DNA of 64,000 nt from Pseudomarimonas salicorniae. Lineage in GTDB: Bacteria; Pseudomonadota; Gammaproteobacteria; Xanthomonadales; Xanthomonadaceae. Location of the stretch: NCBI RefSeq assembly GCF_023156535.1, contig NZ_JALNMH010000005.1:32175-96174 (forward strand), read 5' to 3'. Made by a program: the position numbers and the translations under genes. Under the pieces are notes generated by a model. The model saw nothing but the letters and a program-made list of their open reading frames with translations, ran no database searches and was not told where the DNA came from. Shown here in pieces: positions 9,021 through 19,200 of the stretch. Every line of letters starts with the position of its first letter. Within the stretch, counting starts at the first letter, position 1.

Positions 9021-12000
9021 TCAGCTCCGGCGTCGGATGTGGCGCAGGGCCAGCAGGCCGGTCAGCAGGACCAGCAGCCCCAGACCCCACGGGGAGCCCA
9101 CGGGAATCTGTGTCGGCACACCGATCAGCACCAGCACCGGGACCTCGTCCTGGTCGTCCTCGCCCTCGTTGTCGTTGTCGGGCGTGGAGTCGATGTCGGT
9201 CGGCGTGCCACCCAGGTCGTCCTCGGCCCGGGTGATCTCGGCCCGGTTGAGGAAGCGACCCGCCGCGCCGCCGAGGACGCGCATCGAGATCGCCAGTTCT
9301 ACCGACTGACCCGGCAGCAGCGGGCCGGGGATCACCCGCCGGGCAAGGCGATTCGTGGCATCCACCGTCCAGTCGCTGTCCAGGACCTGGAAGCCGGCCG
9401 GGTAGCGATCGGTCACCTCGATGTCGGTGGCCGGCACCGTACCCTGGTTGCTGATCCGGATCCGGTACTCGACGGTCGCGCCGGGCAGCACCTCGGCCCG
9501 CTGGCCGGGAGCCAGCTCCTTCACCAGATCCAGATCGAAGAAGTACAGCAGGCCGAAATCGACGGTCGGATTGGTGTCGCTGTTCGGCGGGCCCGGCTCG
9601 CTCTCGGCGATCAGGGTGACCGGCGGGGCGCGAGTGACCGCGCCGTCATCGAAGCCGTTGTCATCGTCATCGACGTCGTTGTCCGGGTCGACGCCCGTGG
9701 CACAGGCCCCGGTGTTGGAGAAGGGCAGGCCTGAGCCGGTCGAGCCGATGTAGCGCTCCGGGCGCTGCACGACCACCAGGTAGTCGTCCGGCAGCAGGTC
9801 GACGAACAGGTAGTTGCCGTTGAGGTCGGTGACCGTGCTGCCGACCGCGGGGCCGTCCGGCTGGCCGTTGCGGTCGCTGTCGAGGAACAGGTCGACCGGG
9901 ATGCCGGACAGGCCCGGTTCGCCGATGTCGACGCGGCAGTTGTTGTTGCGGTCCTCCCAGACCAGGTTGCCGAGCTCCAGCGCGCCATTGCCGGTGGTGC
10001 CGATCAGGTAGTCCTCGACCTCGCCGTCGCTGGCCTCGCCATCCGGGCTGCAGGTCGGGTCCGTGCTGATCCGGAAGCGCGCGTAGGGCGTGAGGTCGGC
10101 CCCCACCGGCACCAGGCCGAAGTTCATGGTCAGCAGGGCGCCCACGCTGCCGTCCGGGACGCTGCTCTGTGCCGACTCGCTCTCGTCGAGGAAGTCGCCA
10201 TCGGCGTTCCAGTCGATGAATCCGCACAGCTGGGCGGTGGAACCCGTGGTGTTGCTGGCGACCACGTCGACCCGGGCCGGGCTGCCCAGTTCGTAGGCGG
10301 CCATGAAGGTCACGCCATCCTCGTCGTCGTTGGCGACGTCGTCGCCGGTAGCGTTGACGTTGGGCTGGCCGTCGGGCTCCTCGTCGACCCGGGCGCCGAG
10401 GAACAGCTGGTCAACGATCACGTGGCGCGGCCCACCGTCGGCGCGGGTGGTGCGGTAGTTGTCAGGACCGATGCCGACCGAAGGATCCGGCAGGTCACCC
10501 AGGTCGAAGACCCGTACCCGGACCGGATAGTCCTCGACCTCGCCGTCCGGCTCGACGCCCCGCGCGGTGGCCGCGGTGCAGGTGCCGGCAAGCGTGCTCA
10601 GGCGGAAGCGGGCAAAGCTGTCGCGGCGCGCCGCGTCGGGCACGTTGAAGGGCAGGATGAACTCGACGTCGTTGCTGCCGTCCGGCACGGGCACCTGGCT
10701 GACCTCGCCGGTGTCGGCGAAGTCGCCGTCGGCATTGAAGTCGACATAGCCACACAGCCGCGCGGGCACACCGGTGCCATTGGTGACGCGCACCCGGATG
10801 TTGGCGGAGAGACCGGCGACCAGATTGCTGTCGCCCAGGTCGGCGATCAGCACCGCGTCCTCGTCGTCGCTGCTTGCGAGGTCATCGCCGTCGGCACCGC
10901 TGCCCGGCTGGCCGTCGGCCTCGTCGTCGATCAGCGTGCCCAGCCGCAGGTTGGGTCGCAGCGGGTGCCGTGCACCGTTGCTCGCACGCAGCGTGCCATA
11001 GCTGTCCGGCAGGTCGCCAAGGTCGCTGAGCTCGACGATCGACACCGCGTAGTCCTCGACCTCGCCGTTGGGCGCGTCGCCGGTCGGCACGCAGGTCCCG
11101 GCGGTGTCGGTGCTGATGCGGAAGCGGGCGTAGGTGCTGCTGGCGGCGCCGACCAGCGGCGGCGCGAAGGTGAGCTGCAGCGACTGGCTGCCGGCCACGG
11201 CCGGAACTGCGACCTCGGCACTCTCCCCGGCATCGTCGAAGTCGCCGTCGGCGTTGTAGTCGATGAAGCCGCAGATCCGCGCGGCAGTGCCGGTTTCATT
11301 TCTCGCGGTGACGTCGATCACCGGCGGCACGTTGACCTGCAGGCTGAGGTCGGCGACATCGATGCCGTCCTCGTCGTCACCCACGGCGGCGTCGTCTCCA
11401 TCGGCCAGCACGCTCGGCGCGCCGTCGATCTCGTTGTCGACGCCGGCGCCGAGGAACAGATTCGGCGCCGCCGGGAAACCCGGCGCGATCAGGTGGCGCG
11501 CGCCGCCGCTGGCCACCAGGGTGCCGTAGACGTCGGGCAGGTCGCCAAGTTCATAGGCATTGATGGTGACCGCGTAGTCCTCGACCTCGCCGCTGAAGCG
11601 CACTCCGTTCGGCGAGCAGCTCGCCGCGCCCCCGCCATCCACATCGATGCGGAAGCGGGCATACGTATTGCGCGAGGCCAGCAGCGGCACGCTGAAGCTC
11701 AGCGTACGCTGGGCATTGTTGGTGCCCGTGTTGACCGACAAGGAGGCCGTCTCGCCGATGTCGTCCAGCACGCCGTTGCCGTTGAAGTCGATGAAGCCGC
11801 AGACAATGGCGGTGGATCCGCTGGTGTTGGTGACGTTGAAGCGCACATTGGCCACGCTGCCGGCGACCATGGTCAGGTCGGAGACGGTGAAGCCGTCCTC
11901 ATCATCCGGCTGGCCGCCCGGCGCCGTGTCGTCACCATTGGCGGCGATGGACGGGCGACCATCCTGGTCGTGGTCGTTCTGAGATCCGAAGCGGACCGAA

Positions 12001-15000
12001 CTGAGGATGACATGAGCCGGGCCGCCGTTTGCGGTGAGTGTCTCGTAGTCGCCCGTGGCAACGCCTGCCCCAGCGTCCGGCAGGTCGCCGCGGTCGATGG
12101 CGACGATCACCGCAGCATAGTCCTCGACCTCACCGCTGGCGCTCGGACCGTTGGCAAAGGCCGCACTGCAGGTGCCGCTATCGAGGCTGAGGCGGAAACG
12201 CACGTAGGTCGGCTCGATGAAGGGCCCCGGATACGGCACGCTCCCCCAGTCCACATTGACGAGACTGCCACCGGCACCGGTTCCACTGGGCACGATCACG
12301 GCCGGGGCGCGCTCCAGCACGCCACTGACCGTGTCATTGAAATCGCCGTCGGCATTCCAGTCGGCGTAGGCACACAAGCGCGCATCGCTGCCCGTGTCGT
12401 TCACCACGCGCAGCTCCACCACGGCCGGCTCGCCGCGGAAGAACTCCAGCTGGGATGGCGTGGTGACGCCGTCCTCATCGTCGGGCACGCCGCTGGTGTC
12501 GTCCCCGTTGGCGCTGGAATTGGGCTGCCCGTCGAGCTCGGCATCGACCGAGGCGCCGAGGTACAGGTTCGGGACGATGATGTGGCTCGGCCCGTTGTCC
12601 GACAGCAGGGTGCGGTAGTTTCCGGTGGTGTCGCCGTTGCCGGTATCCGGCAGGTCACCGAGGTCCTCGATGGCCGCGCCGCCGCCATTGGAGAAACCGA
12701 AATCGGCCGAGAAGTTCGACATGCGATCCGGCCAGGTATCGGTGCCGGCGCCGTTGTTCGGGTCGTCATCGGCATTGCCCGAGTTGCTGTGCGTGCGTTC
12801 GTTGGTCGGCTCGTTCGCGCTGGGATCACCCACCGCCCAGTTGGGTGCGGATACATAGCCCGTGCCGCCGCCGCACACCGTCACCGCCCCCGGGCTGGCA
12901 TTGTTGTCGTTGTCGACGCGGTTGTTCGGATCGCGGGCGTTGTTGGTCGACACCTGTAGACCTGCCAGCGGCGCCTGCAGATCGGGGATCGCGATGTAGT
13001 AGCGGGTATCCCGGGCCAGCTCGTCGAATCGGTACTTGCCGGCACGGCCGCCGAGGGTGACCGTCCCCGTGGTATCGACCGTGGTGTCCCCGGCGCTCGG
13101 ACCTGCCGTGCCGTCATCATCCAGGCACAGGCGCAGGGCCACGCCGTCGATGCCCGGCTCGCCCTGGTCATGGTCGCCATCGTTATTGATGTCGCGCCAG
13201 ACCAGATTGCCGACGCGGTAGCGCTCGGGAAGGATCACACCGACCTTGACCGGCTCGGCGGTGGGCAGCAGGTTGATCGGGTCGAGCGCAGCGCCGGTCA
13301 CCGCACGGTAGGCGCGGTGGGCGAAGGAGCCGTAGGCCGGGTTGAATACCGTGGTGCTGCCGACCACCGAAGGCAGAGCATCGCCGGATACCGGCTGCTG
13401 CTGGTAGGCCGGCGCCTGCATCGGGATCTCGAACACCGCGGTCTGCAGCACGCCCCAGTTGGTGGTGTCCGAGCCGTTCGGGTCGGTAAAGGCATAGATG
13501 CGGATCGCACGCACAGCGGGGAAGCCGCCCAGTGCCGTGGGATCGCTGTTCCAGTCGTTGGTGCAGCTGCCCTGCCAGCCGGTCTGGTCGTCATCATCGG
13601 AGACCTCGCGCCGGCAAGGGTTGGTGGACGCCGAGTATTCGACCACGAAGTTGCCGGCGATCGGCGCGGTGGTCTGGGCCCCGTTGAGCACCGGCGCGCC
13701 GGTCAGCACCGGGCGGAACCGCGTGTTGCGGGTGACCGTCGACTGCGGCTCACCAACGCCGGTGTCGCCAATGAACGGGAACACGTCGTAGATGACGTAG
13801 TTGTCGAAGGCCACGTTGCCGGCGTTCTGCACGCGGATGCGATAGGTGAAGGCGCCGCCGAAGTCGGTGCGGGCCACGCAGGGAAACCGGGTGTAGGGAT
13901 TCGCATCGACCGCGGTACCGAACTCGGTCGAGTAAACCGGGCAGTCGGCGTTGGCGGTGACCGGCAGCTCGATCGGGTCATCGACGATCTCGTCCGCGGG
14001 GTTCTCGAAAGGGCCCGGCCCGCTGACCCATTTGGTGCCATCGAGCACGGCGGCCTGGACGATGTTGAAGCCGAGATCGCGCTGGCAGCGCAGCTCGGCG
14101 GTATCGGTGTCATTGTCGAGGTCGTCGGTGTCAGCGGCCTGGGTGCCGGCACAGGTGGCCGGCGCGGAGCCGTTCTCGAATACCGCTACCCGATTGCTGT
14201 AGCTGCCGTCGGCAGTGCCGGCGCGGATGCGCGTTCGCAGCTCGATCAGCGGCATCTGTGCCGCATTGCGGGGGAAACTGCCGGTGTAGCGGATCCGGAC
14301 AAGGGTCTGGTCGGTGACGGCATTGAAGTCCTCGATCACCTCGATCACCGGAACCGGGCTACCGGGCTGGACAACGGTGGGCGTGCCGATCAGCTCCAGC
14401 TGCGGAGGCAGCAGGTCGGTGATCACCGGATCAACGATGGCGCCGGTCGAGTCACCGACCGCGTGGTTCACACCGATCCGATAGACGATCTCGTCCAGCG
14501 GACGCAGCGGCGAGGGCGCGCTGAACACGGTCTTCACCGGGTCGAGGCCAGGCCTGGGTTCTTCGATGCGCTGCGTGCGGCAGGTGTTCGAGGTCTGCGC
14601 GCCGCCGGCGTTCCAGTTGAACTGCAGGCAGTTTTCCACCGTGGTCGCGGCAGGCAGGGCCGGCGGGGTGATCGTGCTCGGCACCGGCTGGGTGATCGTC
14701 GGCGAGCTGGTGAAGGCAAAGTCGCGTGGCACTTCGTTTGCCGGCGTGCCGCCGGCCAGGTTCTCGAAGCGCCAGCAGATGCCGGTCGAATCGACGGGAA
14801 TGCTGCCGCCGCTGATCGTGGTGCTGTTGTTGCCGGGCGCGTCAAAGGCCACCTGGACCCAGTCGGCGGGATTGCCACAGTCGCTGGTCGGCGCCGGCAC
14901 GCTGTCGGTGACGAAGACGTCGGCCACCACGTCATACAGCGGGGCGCCGCCAACCCAGTTGCCGAGGGTGAAGCTGGCAACCTGCAGCCGGGTCGGCGAA

Positions 15001-16163
15001 CCAGGCAGCACGTCGTCGGGCAGGATGTCGAAGACCTGCACGTCCTGCAGCCCGACGTTGGACTCGTAGCTGCCGCCAAGCCGCCAGTTGATCCGGCCGA
15101 TGCCCTGATCGTCGGGGGTATCACTGGGCGTGGCGTCGTTGCCGGTCTTGCTCAGCGAAACAATCGACTGCGGACCGCCGCGGGTGCCGTTGGTTTCGCC
15201 GAAGCACTGCGGGTTATCGGTGTCGCCCGGCGGCGGTACCCCAAGGCCGGCCTCGGAGCAGTACTGGTCGTCGGGCGTGCGCACATGGGCGCGATCCTGG
15301 GCCGGGGCCACGCCGGCCGGCAGGTCGTAGGTGACGAAGAAGGTGAAGCAGGATGGCTGCGACAGCGAGCTGCCGGCCGGATACAAGCGGTCAATCTCCA
15401 GCCGCTCTTGTGGAATGGTCCACGTGATCCGGTTGCCGCTGATCGACTCGGTGATCGCGGGACTTCCGGCGGGAACGGTCGTGCGCGGGTTGCTGGCAAT
15501 CGCCGGCAGGTCGTCGTACAGGGTCGCGCCCGGCAGCGCTACGAGGTCCACGCCGGACGTGGCGCAGAACTGCACGCGGTCGGTGACGAAGGTCGCCTGG
15601 TCGGAGATGAGCAGGGAGGCGATCGGATCAACGCGCACCTTGCTGATCGAATAGTTGCGCAGCGCGGCGGCGCGGATGTTGATGGGCGGGCTGCTGGCGG
15701 TGACCGGCAGCGGCTGGTTGCCGACGTTGTTGGTAAAGGTCGCAGTCACCGTATTGATCACGCCGTTGGTCGGCGGGGCACTGGGCCGGACCCGGGCATT
15801 GATGAAGCCCTCGCCGGTGACGCCCGAATTGATCAGGTTGCGTGTCGCGCTGAAGGCGTTGCCGCCCACCGGGCAGCTGACGGTGGAAAAGGCCGGGAAA
15901 TCGCAGCTGACGATCTCCAGCTCCGCCGGCAGGCTGTCATTGAGAGTCAGGCTGCCGCAGTTCGGCTGCGATACGCCGTTGCAGGCATAGGTGATGCGGT
16001 AGCGCACGTCGGAACCGGGCGGCACCGTGGCGTTCGCCGCCGGGCTCACCAGCTGCTTGCCCAGGGTGACGTTGGGGTCCTGCGCCTGGGCAAGGCCCGT
16101 GGCGCACAGCGAAAGCAACAAAAGGGCGGCCCGGGCGAGCGCGCCCTTCGATTCGTAGGTCAT
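9021..16163 (-). CDS. Giant secreted protein with five GEVED repeats and IPTL-CTERM-like tail
   Basis: 2380 residues. The signal peptide ends near residue 28 (LAQAQ). The first ~950 residues are DUF11-like Ig-type modules. An SdrD-B-like domain near 980-1100 has NLVWRDINNDGDHDQGEPG. Five GEVED modules of ~175 residues follow (about 1180-2050). Each begins GDLPD, carries aspartate-rich loops such as DWNADGDF, and ends GEVEDY; the loops are probable calcium sites. A second SdrD-B-like domain and one DUF11 domain come next. The C-terminus is IPVGSPWGLGLLVLLTGLL plus an RHIRRR tail, resembling IPTL-CTERM sorting signals. A cell-surface or adhesive role is inferred. No exosortase is in the window. 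It lies 129 bp downstream of another giant secreted protein on the same strand. Confidence 0.85.
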   Translation of the reverse strand: MTYESKGALARAALLLLSLCATGLAQAQDPNVTLGKQLVSPAANATVPPGSDVRYRITYACNGVSQPNCGSLTLNDSLPAELEIVSCDFPAFSTVSCPVGGNAFSATRNLINSGVTGEGFINARVRPSAPPTNGVINTVTATFTNNVGNQPLPVTASSPPINIRAAALRNYSISKVRVDPIASLLISDQATFVTDRVQFCATSGVDLVALPGATLYDDLPAIASNPRTTVPAGSPAITESISGNRITWTIPQERLEIDRLYPAGSSLSQPSCFTFFVTYDLPAGVAPAQDRAHVRTPDDQYCSEAGLGVPPPGDTDNPQCFGETNGTRGGPQSIVSLSKTGNDATPSDTPDDQGIGRINWRLGGSYESNVGLQDVQVFDILPDDVLPGSPTRLQVASFTLGNWVGGAPLYDVVADVFVTDSVPAPTSDCGNPADWVQVAFDAPGNNSTTISGGSIPVDSTGICWRFENLAGGTPANEVPRDFAFTSSPTITQPVPSTITPPALPAATTVENCLQFNWNAGGAQTSNTCRTQRIEEPRPGLDPVKTVFSAPSPLRPLDEIVYRIGVNHAVGDSTGAIVDPVITDLLPPQLELIGTPTVVQPGSPVPVIEVIEDFNAVTDQTLVRIRYTGSFPRNAAQMPLIELRTRIRAGTADGSYSNRVAVFENGSAPATCAGTQAADTDDLDNDTDTAELRCQRDLGFNIVQAAVLDGTKWVSGPGPFENPADEIVDDPIELPVTANADCPVYSTEFGTAVDANPYTRFPCVARTDFGGAFTYRIRVQNAGNVAFDNYVIYDVFPFIGDTGVGEPQSTVTRNTRFRPVLTGAPVLNGAQTTAPIAGNFVVEYSASTNPCRREVSDDDDQTGWQGSCTNDWNSDPTALGGFPAVRAIRIYAFTDPNGSDTTNWGVLQTAVFEIPMQAPAYQQQPVSGDALPSVVGSTTVFNPAYGSFAHRAYRAVTGAALDPINLLPTAEPVKVGVILPERYRVGNLVWRDINNDGDHDQGEPGIDGVALRLCLDDDGTAGPSAGDTTVDTTGTVTLGGRAGKYRFDELARDTRYYIAIPDLQAPLAGLQVSTNNARDPNNRVDNDNNASPGAVTVCGGGTGYVSAPNWAVGDPSANEPTNERTHSNSGNADDDPNNGAGTDTWPDRMSNFSADFGFSNGGGAAIEDLGDLPDTGNGDTTGNYRTLLSDNGPSHIIVPNLYLGASVDAELDGQPNSSANGDDTSGVPDDEDGVTTPSQLEFFRGEPAVVELRVVNDTGSDARLCAYADWNADGDFNDTVSGVLERAPAVIVPSGTGAGGSLVNVDWGSVPYPGPFIEPTYVRFRLSLDSGTCSAAFANGPSASGEVEDYAAVIVAIDRGDLPDAGAGVATGDYETLTANGGPAHVILSSVRFGSQNDHDQDGRPSIAANGDDTAPGGQPDDEDGFTVSDLTMVAGSVANVRFNVTNTSGSTAIVCGFIDFNGNGVLDDIGETASLSVNTGTNNAQRTLSFSVPLLASRNTYARFRIDVDGGGAASCSPNGVRFSGEVEDYAVTINAYELGDLPDVYGTLVASGGARHLIAPGFPAAPNLFLGAGVDNEIDGAPSVLADGDDAAVGDDEDGIDVADLSLQVNVPPVIDVTARNETGTAARICGFIDYNADGDFDDAGESAEVAVPAVAGSQSLQLTFAPPLVGAASSTYARFRISTDTAGTCVPTGDAPNGEVEDYAVSIVELSDLGDLPDSYGTLRASNGARHPLRPNLRLGTLIDDEADGQPGSGADGDDLASSDDEDAVLIADLGDSNLVAGLSANIRVRVTNGTGVPARLCGYVDFNADGDFADTGEVSQVPVPDGSNDVEFILPFNVPDAARRDSFARFRLSTLAGTCTAATARGVEPDGEVEDYPVRVRVFDLGDLPDPSVGIGPDNYRTTRADGGPRHVIVDQLFLGARVDEEPDGQPNVNATGDDVANDDEDGVTFMAAYELGSPARVDVVASNTTGSTAQLCGFIDWNADGDFLDESESAQSSVPDGSVGALLTMNFGLVPVGADLTPYARFRISTDPTCSPDGEASDGEVEDYLIGTTGNGALELGNLVWEDRNNNCRVDIGEPGLSGIPVDLFLDSDRNGQPDGPAVGSTVTDLNGNYLFVDLLPDDYLVVVQRPERYIGSTGSGLPFSNTGACATGVDPDNDVDDDDNGFDDGAVTRAPPVTLIAESEPGPPNSDTNPTVDFGLLYFFDLDLVKELAPGQRAEVLPGATVEYRIRISNQGTVPATDIEVTDRYPAGFQVLDSDWTVDATNRLARRVIPGPLLPGQSVELAISMRVLGGAAGRFLNRAEITRAEDDLGGTPTDIDSTPDNDNEGEDDQDEVPVLVLIGVPTQIPVGSPWGLGLLVLLTGLLALRHIRRRS

Positions 16164-16188
16164 GCGGAACTCCCCGGCGTAGAACGGA

Positions 16189-16212
16189 CGCCGGGCGCGA
16201 ACGCGCCCGGCG
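16189..16212 (-). terminator. Hairpin between the two giant genes
   Basis: A perfect 11-bp inverted repeat (CGCCGGGCGCG / CGCGCCCGGCG) with a 2-base loop lies 26 bp before the GEVED gene start and about 80 bp after the stop of the upstream giant gene. A second hairpin, CGGCCTC / GAGGCCG, is at 16241-16261. No T tract follows. Termination, attenuation or mRNA processing between the two genes are all possible. Confidence 0.4.
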
Positions 16213-16292
16213 CCGGCCCGAGTGTAGCCGGCCGAGACGTCGGCCTCGTGTCATGAGGCCGACCGGCACGCCGCTGTCCTTAGGGATAAACC

Positions 16293-19200
16293 CTAGTCGG
16301 AATCGCCGCGGACCCGAGCCCGGCGGGCACGGCGCAGGCCCAGCATCATCAGCGACATGGCCATCAGAACCAGTGCCAGCCCGCCGGTCGAGGGAATCTC
16401 GCGCACGCCGGGCGGGGCAGCGCCGAAGCTGAGCGGGGTGGGCGAGATCTCGTCCGGCACTCCGTTGTTGTCAGGATCGGGCGAGGTGCCGTTCACCGAG
16501 TCATCCTCCAGCGTCGGACCGCCGCTGACCCGCTGGCCGGAGACCGTGGCCCGATTCAGGAAGGGGCCCGTGGCGGTGCCGGGACGCACCTCGAGCTCCA
16601 GCCTCAGCGCCAGCTCGGCACCGGGCGCCAGGACAGCGGCCGACTGCAGCAGGCTGGTCCGGGTGCGTCCGTCGTAGGTCGGATCCGGCTGGCCGCTGCC
16701 CGCGGTGACCTGCACGCCCAGCACGCTGAACTGCACCGGTGTAGGGAAAGTCGCGGCCAGATCGTCGCGAAGCTGCAGGGCATCCAGACTCACCTGGCCA
16801 TAGTTGCGCGCCCTCAGCTCGTAGACGACGCGGTAGGCGCCGCTGCCCAGTTCGGCGACCGAGACCAACCCCTTGGCGACGCCAAGCCGCGCGACGTCCG
16901 AGACCGGAACCGAGGCATCATCGTTATCGATCAGCTCGGGCCCGGAAGGCGGCGTGCCGCGCGCAGTGGCGGTGTTGAGGATCGCCGCCCCGGCGTCGAC
17001 CCGGGCCTGGTCGACCAGCAGGCTGCCGGTGCAGATCAGGCGCTCGCCCGGCGCCAGCGCCACCGGCTGCACGCAGCTGAGCGTGGGCAGCAGCGGATCA
17101 TTGATGCTGACCCCGCTGAGCGGGGTGCCCCCGGTGTTGGTCGCGGTCAGGGTGTAGCTGATCCGCTCGCCGGCTTCGGCGAGGCCATTGGCGATCACCA
17201 CGTCATCGAGCGCGGCCTGCTTCAGCAGGCTGAGCCCGGGCACCGGCGCCGCCGACACCGGATCGGTGTCGCTGCTGGTGTTGTTGTTCGAGTCCGGATC
17301 GGTCAGCCCGCTGGGGACGCTGACCTCGGCAATGTTGGTGACGGCGCTGTTGGCGGCCGCGGTGACCGCCGCATCCACGCGCAGGGTCAGCGTGCCGCCC
17401 ACCGGGAAGGTCGGGATGGCAAGCGTGCCCGCCTCCAGCGAGGCAACGTCCGGCGAGGTCGGACACACCGCACCACCGGTGCTGCCGGTACAGAGAACCG
17501 CGGTCTTGGACAGGCCGCTCACCGCCGGATCCGACACGCTGGCCCCATCCGCCGCGTTCGGACCGGCGTTCGATACCAGCAGCGTGTAGCTCGTGCTGCC
17601 GCCCACGCTGAGGCTGCTCACCCCGTTGTCCTTGCTGATCGACAGATCCGCGCTGGGCTGGGACCCGGCGACCACGCTGTCGGTGTCATCGGCGCTGTTG
17701 TTGCCGGGCACCGGGTCGGTGATCCCCGACGGTGGGGAGACGCTGACCGAGTTGGTCACCGTGCTGCCCGCGGCGGCGCTCACCGTCGCGGTCACTTCGA
17801 GCGTCACGCTGCCGCCGATGGGCAGCACGGGAATGGCCAGGGTGCCGGCCTCGATGTCCGCCACCGAGGGCGCGCCCGGGCAGCTGGCGCCATTGCTGGC
17901 GCCGACGCAGGCCACCGCCGTCTTGCTCAGACCGGCCACGGCCGGGTCCGACACCGTTGCCCCATCCGCCGCGCTCGGACCGCCGTTGCTGATCACCACC
18001 ACATAGGTCGTGCTGCTGCCCGAGGTCAGCGACGTGACCCCGTTGTTCTTGCTGATCGACAGGTCGGCATCCGTCGGTCCCAGCACCGGGTCGGTATCGC
18101 TGCTGGTGTTGTTGTTCGAGTCCGGATCGGTCAGCCCGCTGGGGACGCTGACCTCGGCGATGTTGGTGACCGCGCTGCCGCCCGCCGCGGTAACTGACGC
18201 ATCCACGCGCAGGGTCAGCGTGCCGCCCACCGGGAAGGTCGGGATGGCCAGCGTGCCCGCCTCCAGCGAGGCAACGTCCGGCGAGGCCGGACACACCGCA
18301 CCACCGGTGCTGCCGGTACAGAGAACCGCGGTCTTGGACAGGCCACTGACCGCCGGATCCGACACGCTGGCCCCATCCGCCGCGTTCGGACCGGCGTTCG
18401 ATACCAGCAGCGTGTAGCTCGTGCTGCCGCCCACGCTGAGGCTGCTCACCCCGTTGTCCTTGCTGATCGACAGATCCGCGCTGGGCTGGGACCCGGCGAC
18501 CACGCTGTCGGTGTCATCGGCGCTGTTGTTGCCGGGCACCGGGTCGGTGATCCCCGACGGCGGGGAGACGGTCACCGTGTTGGTCACCGTGCTGCCCGCC
18601 GCGGCGCTCACCGTCGCGGTCACTTCCAGCGTCACGCTGCCGCCCGTGGGCAATGCCGGGATGGCCAGGGTGCCGGCCTCGATGTCCGCCACCGAGGGCG
18701 CCACCGGGCAACTGGCCCCGTTGCTGGCGTCGACGCAGGCCACCGCTGTCTTGCTCAGACCGGCCACGGCCGGGTCCGACACCGTTGCCCCATCCGCCGA
18801 GCTCGGACCGCCGTTGCTGATCACCACCACATAGGTCGTGCTGCTGCCCGAGGTCAGCGACGTGACCCCGTTGTTCTTGCTGATCGACAGGTCGGCGTTC
18901 AACGGACCCGATACGGGATCGGTGTCGCTGTCGGTGTTGTTGTTCGGATTCGGATCGGTCACCCCACCGGGCACGCTGACCAGGGCGGTGTTGCTGACCG
19001 AACTGCCGCCGGCGGCGGTCACCGTGGCGTCGATGCGGAGGGTCACGCTGCCGCCGTTGGGCAGCGTCGGGATCACCAGGGTCCCGGCCTCCAGCGAGGC
19101 GACATCCGGCGAGGCAGGGCAGACCGCTCCGCCGCTGCTGCCGGTGCAGCTCACCGCGGTCTTGGACAGGCCGCTGACCGCCGGGTCGGAGACGCTGGCG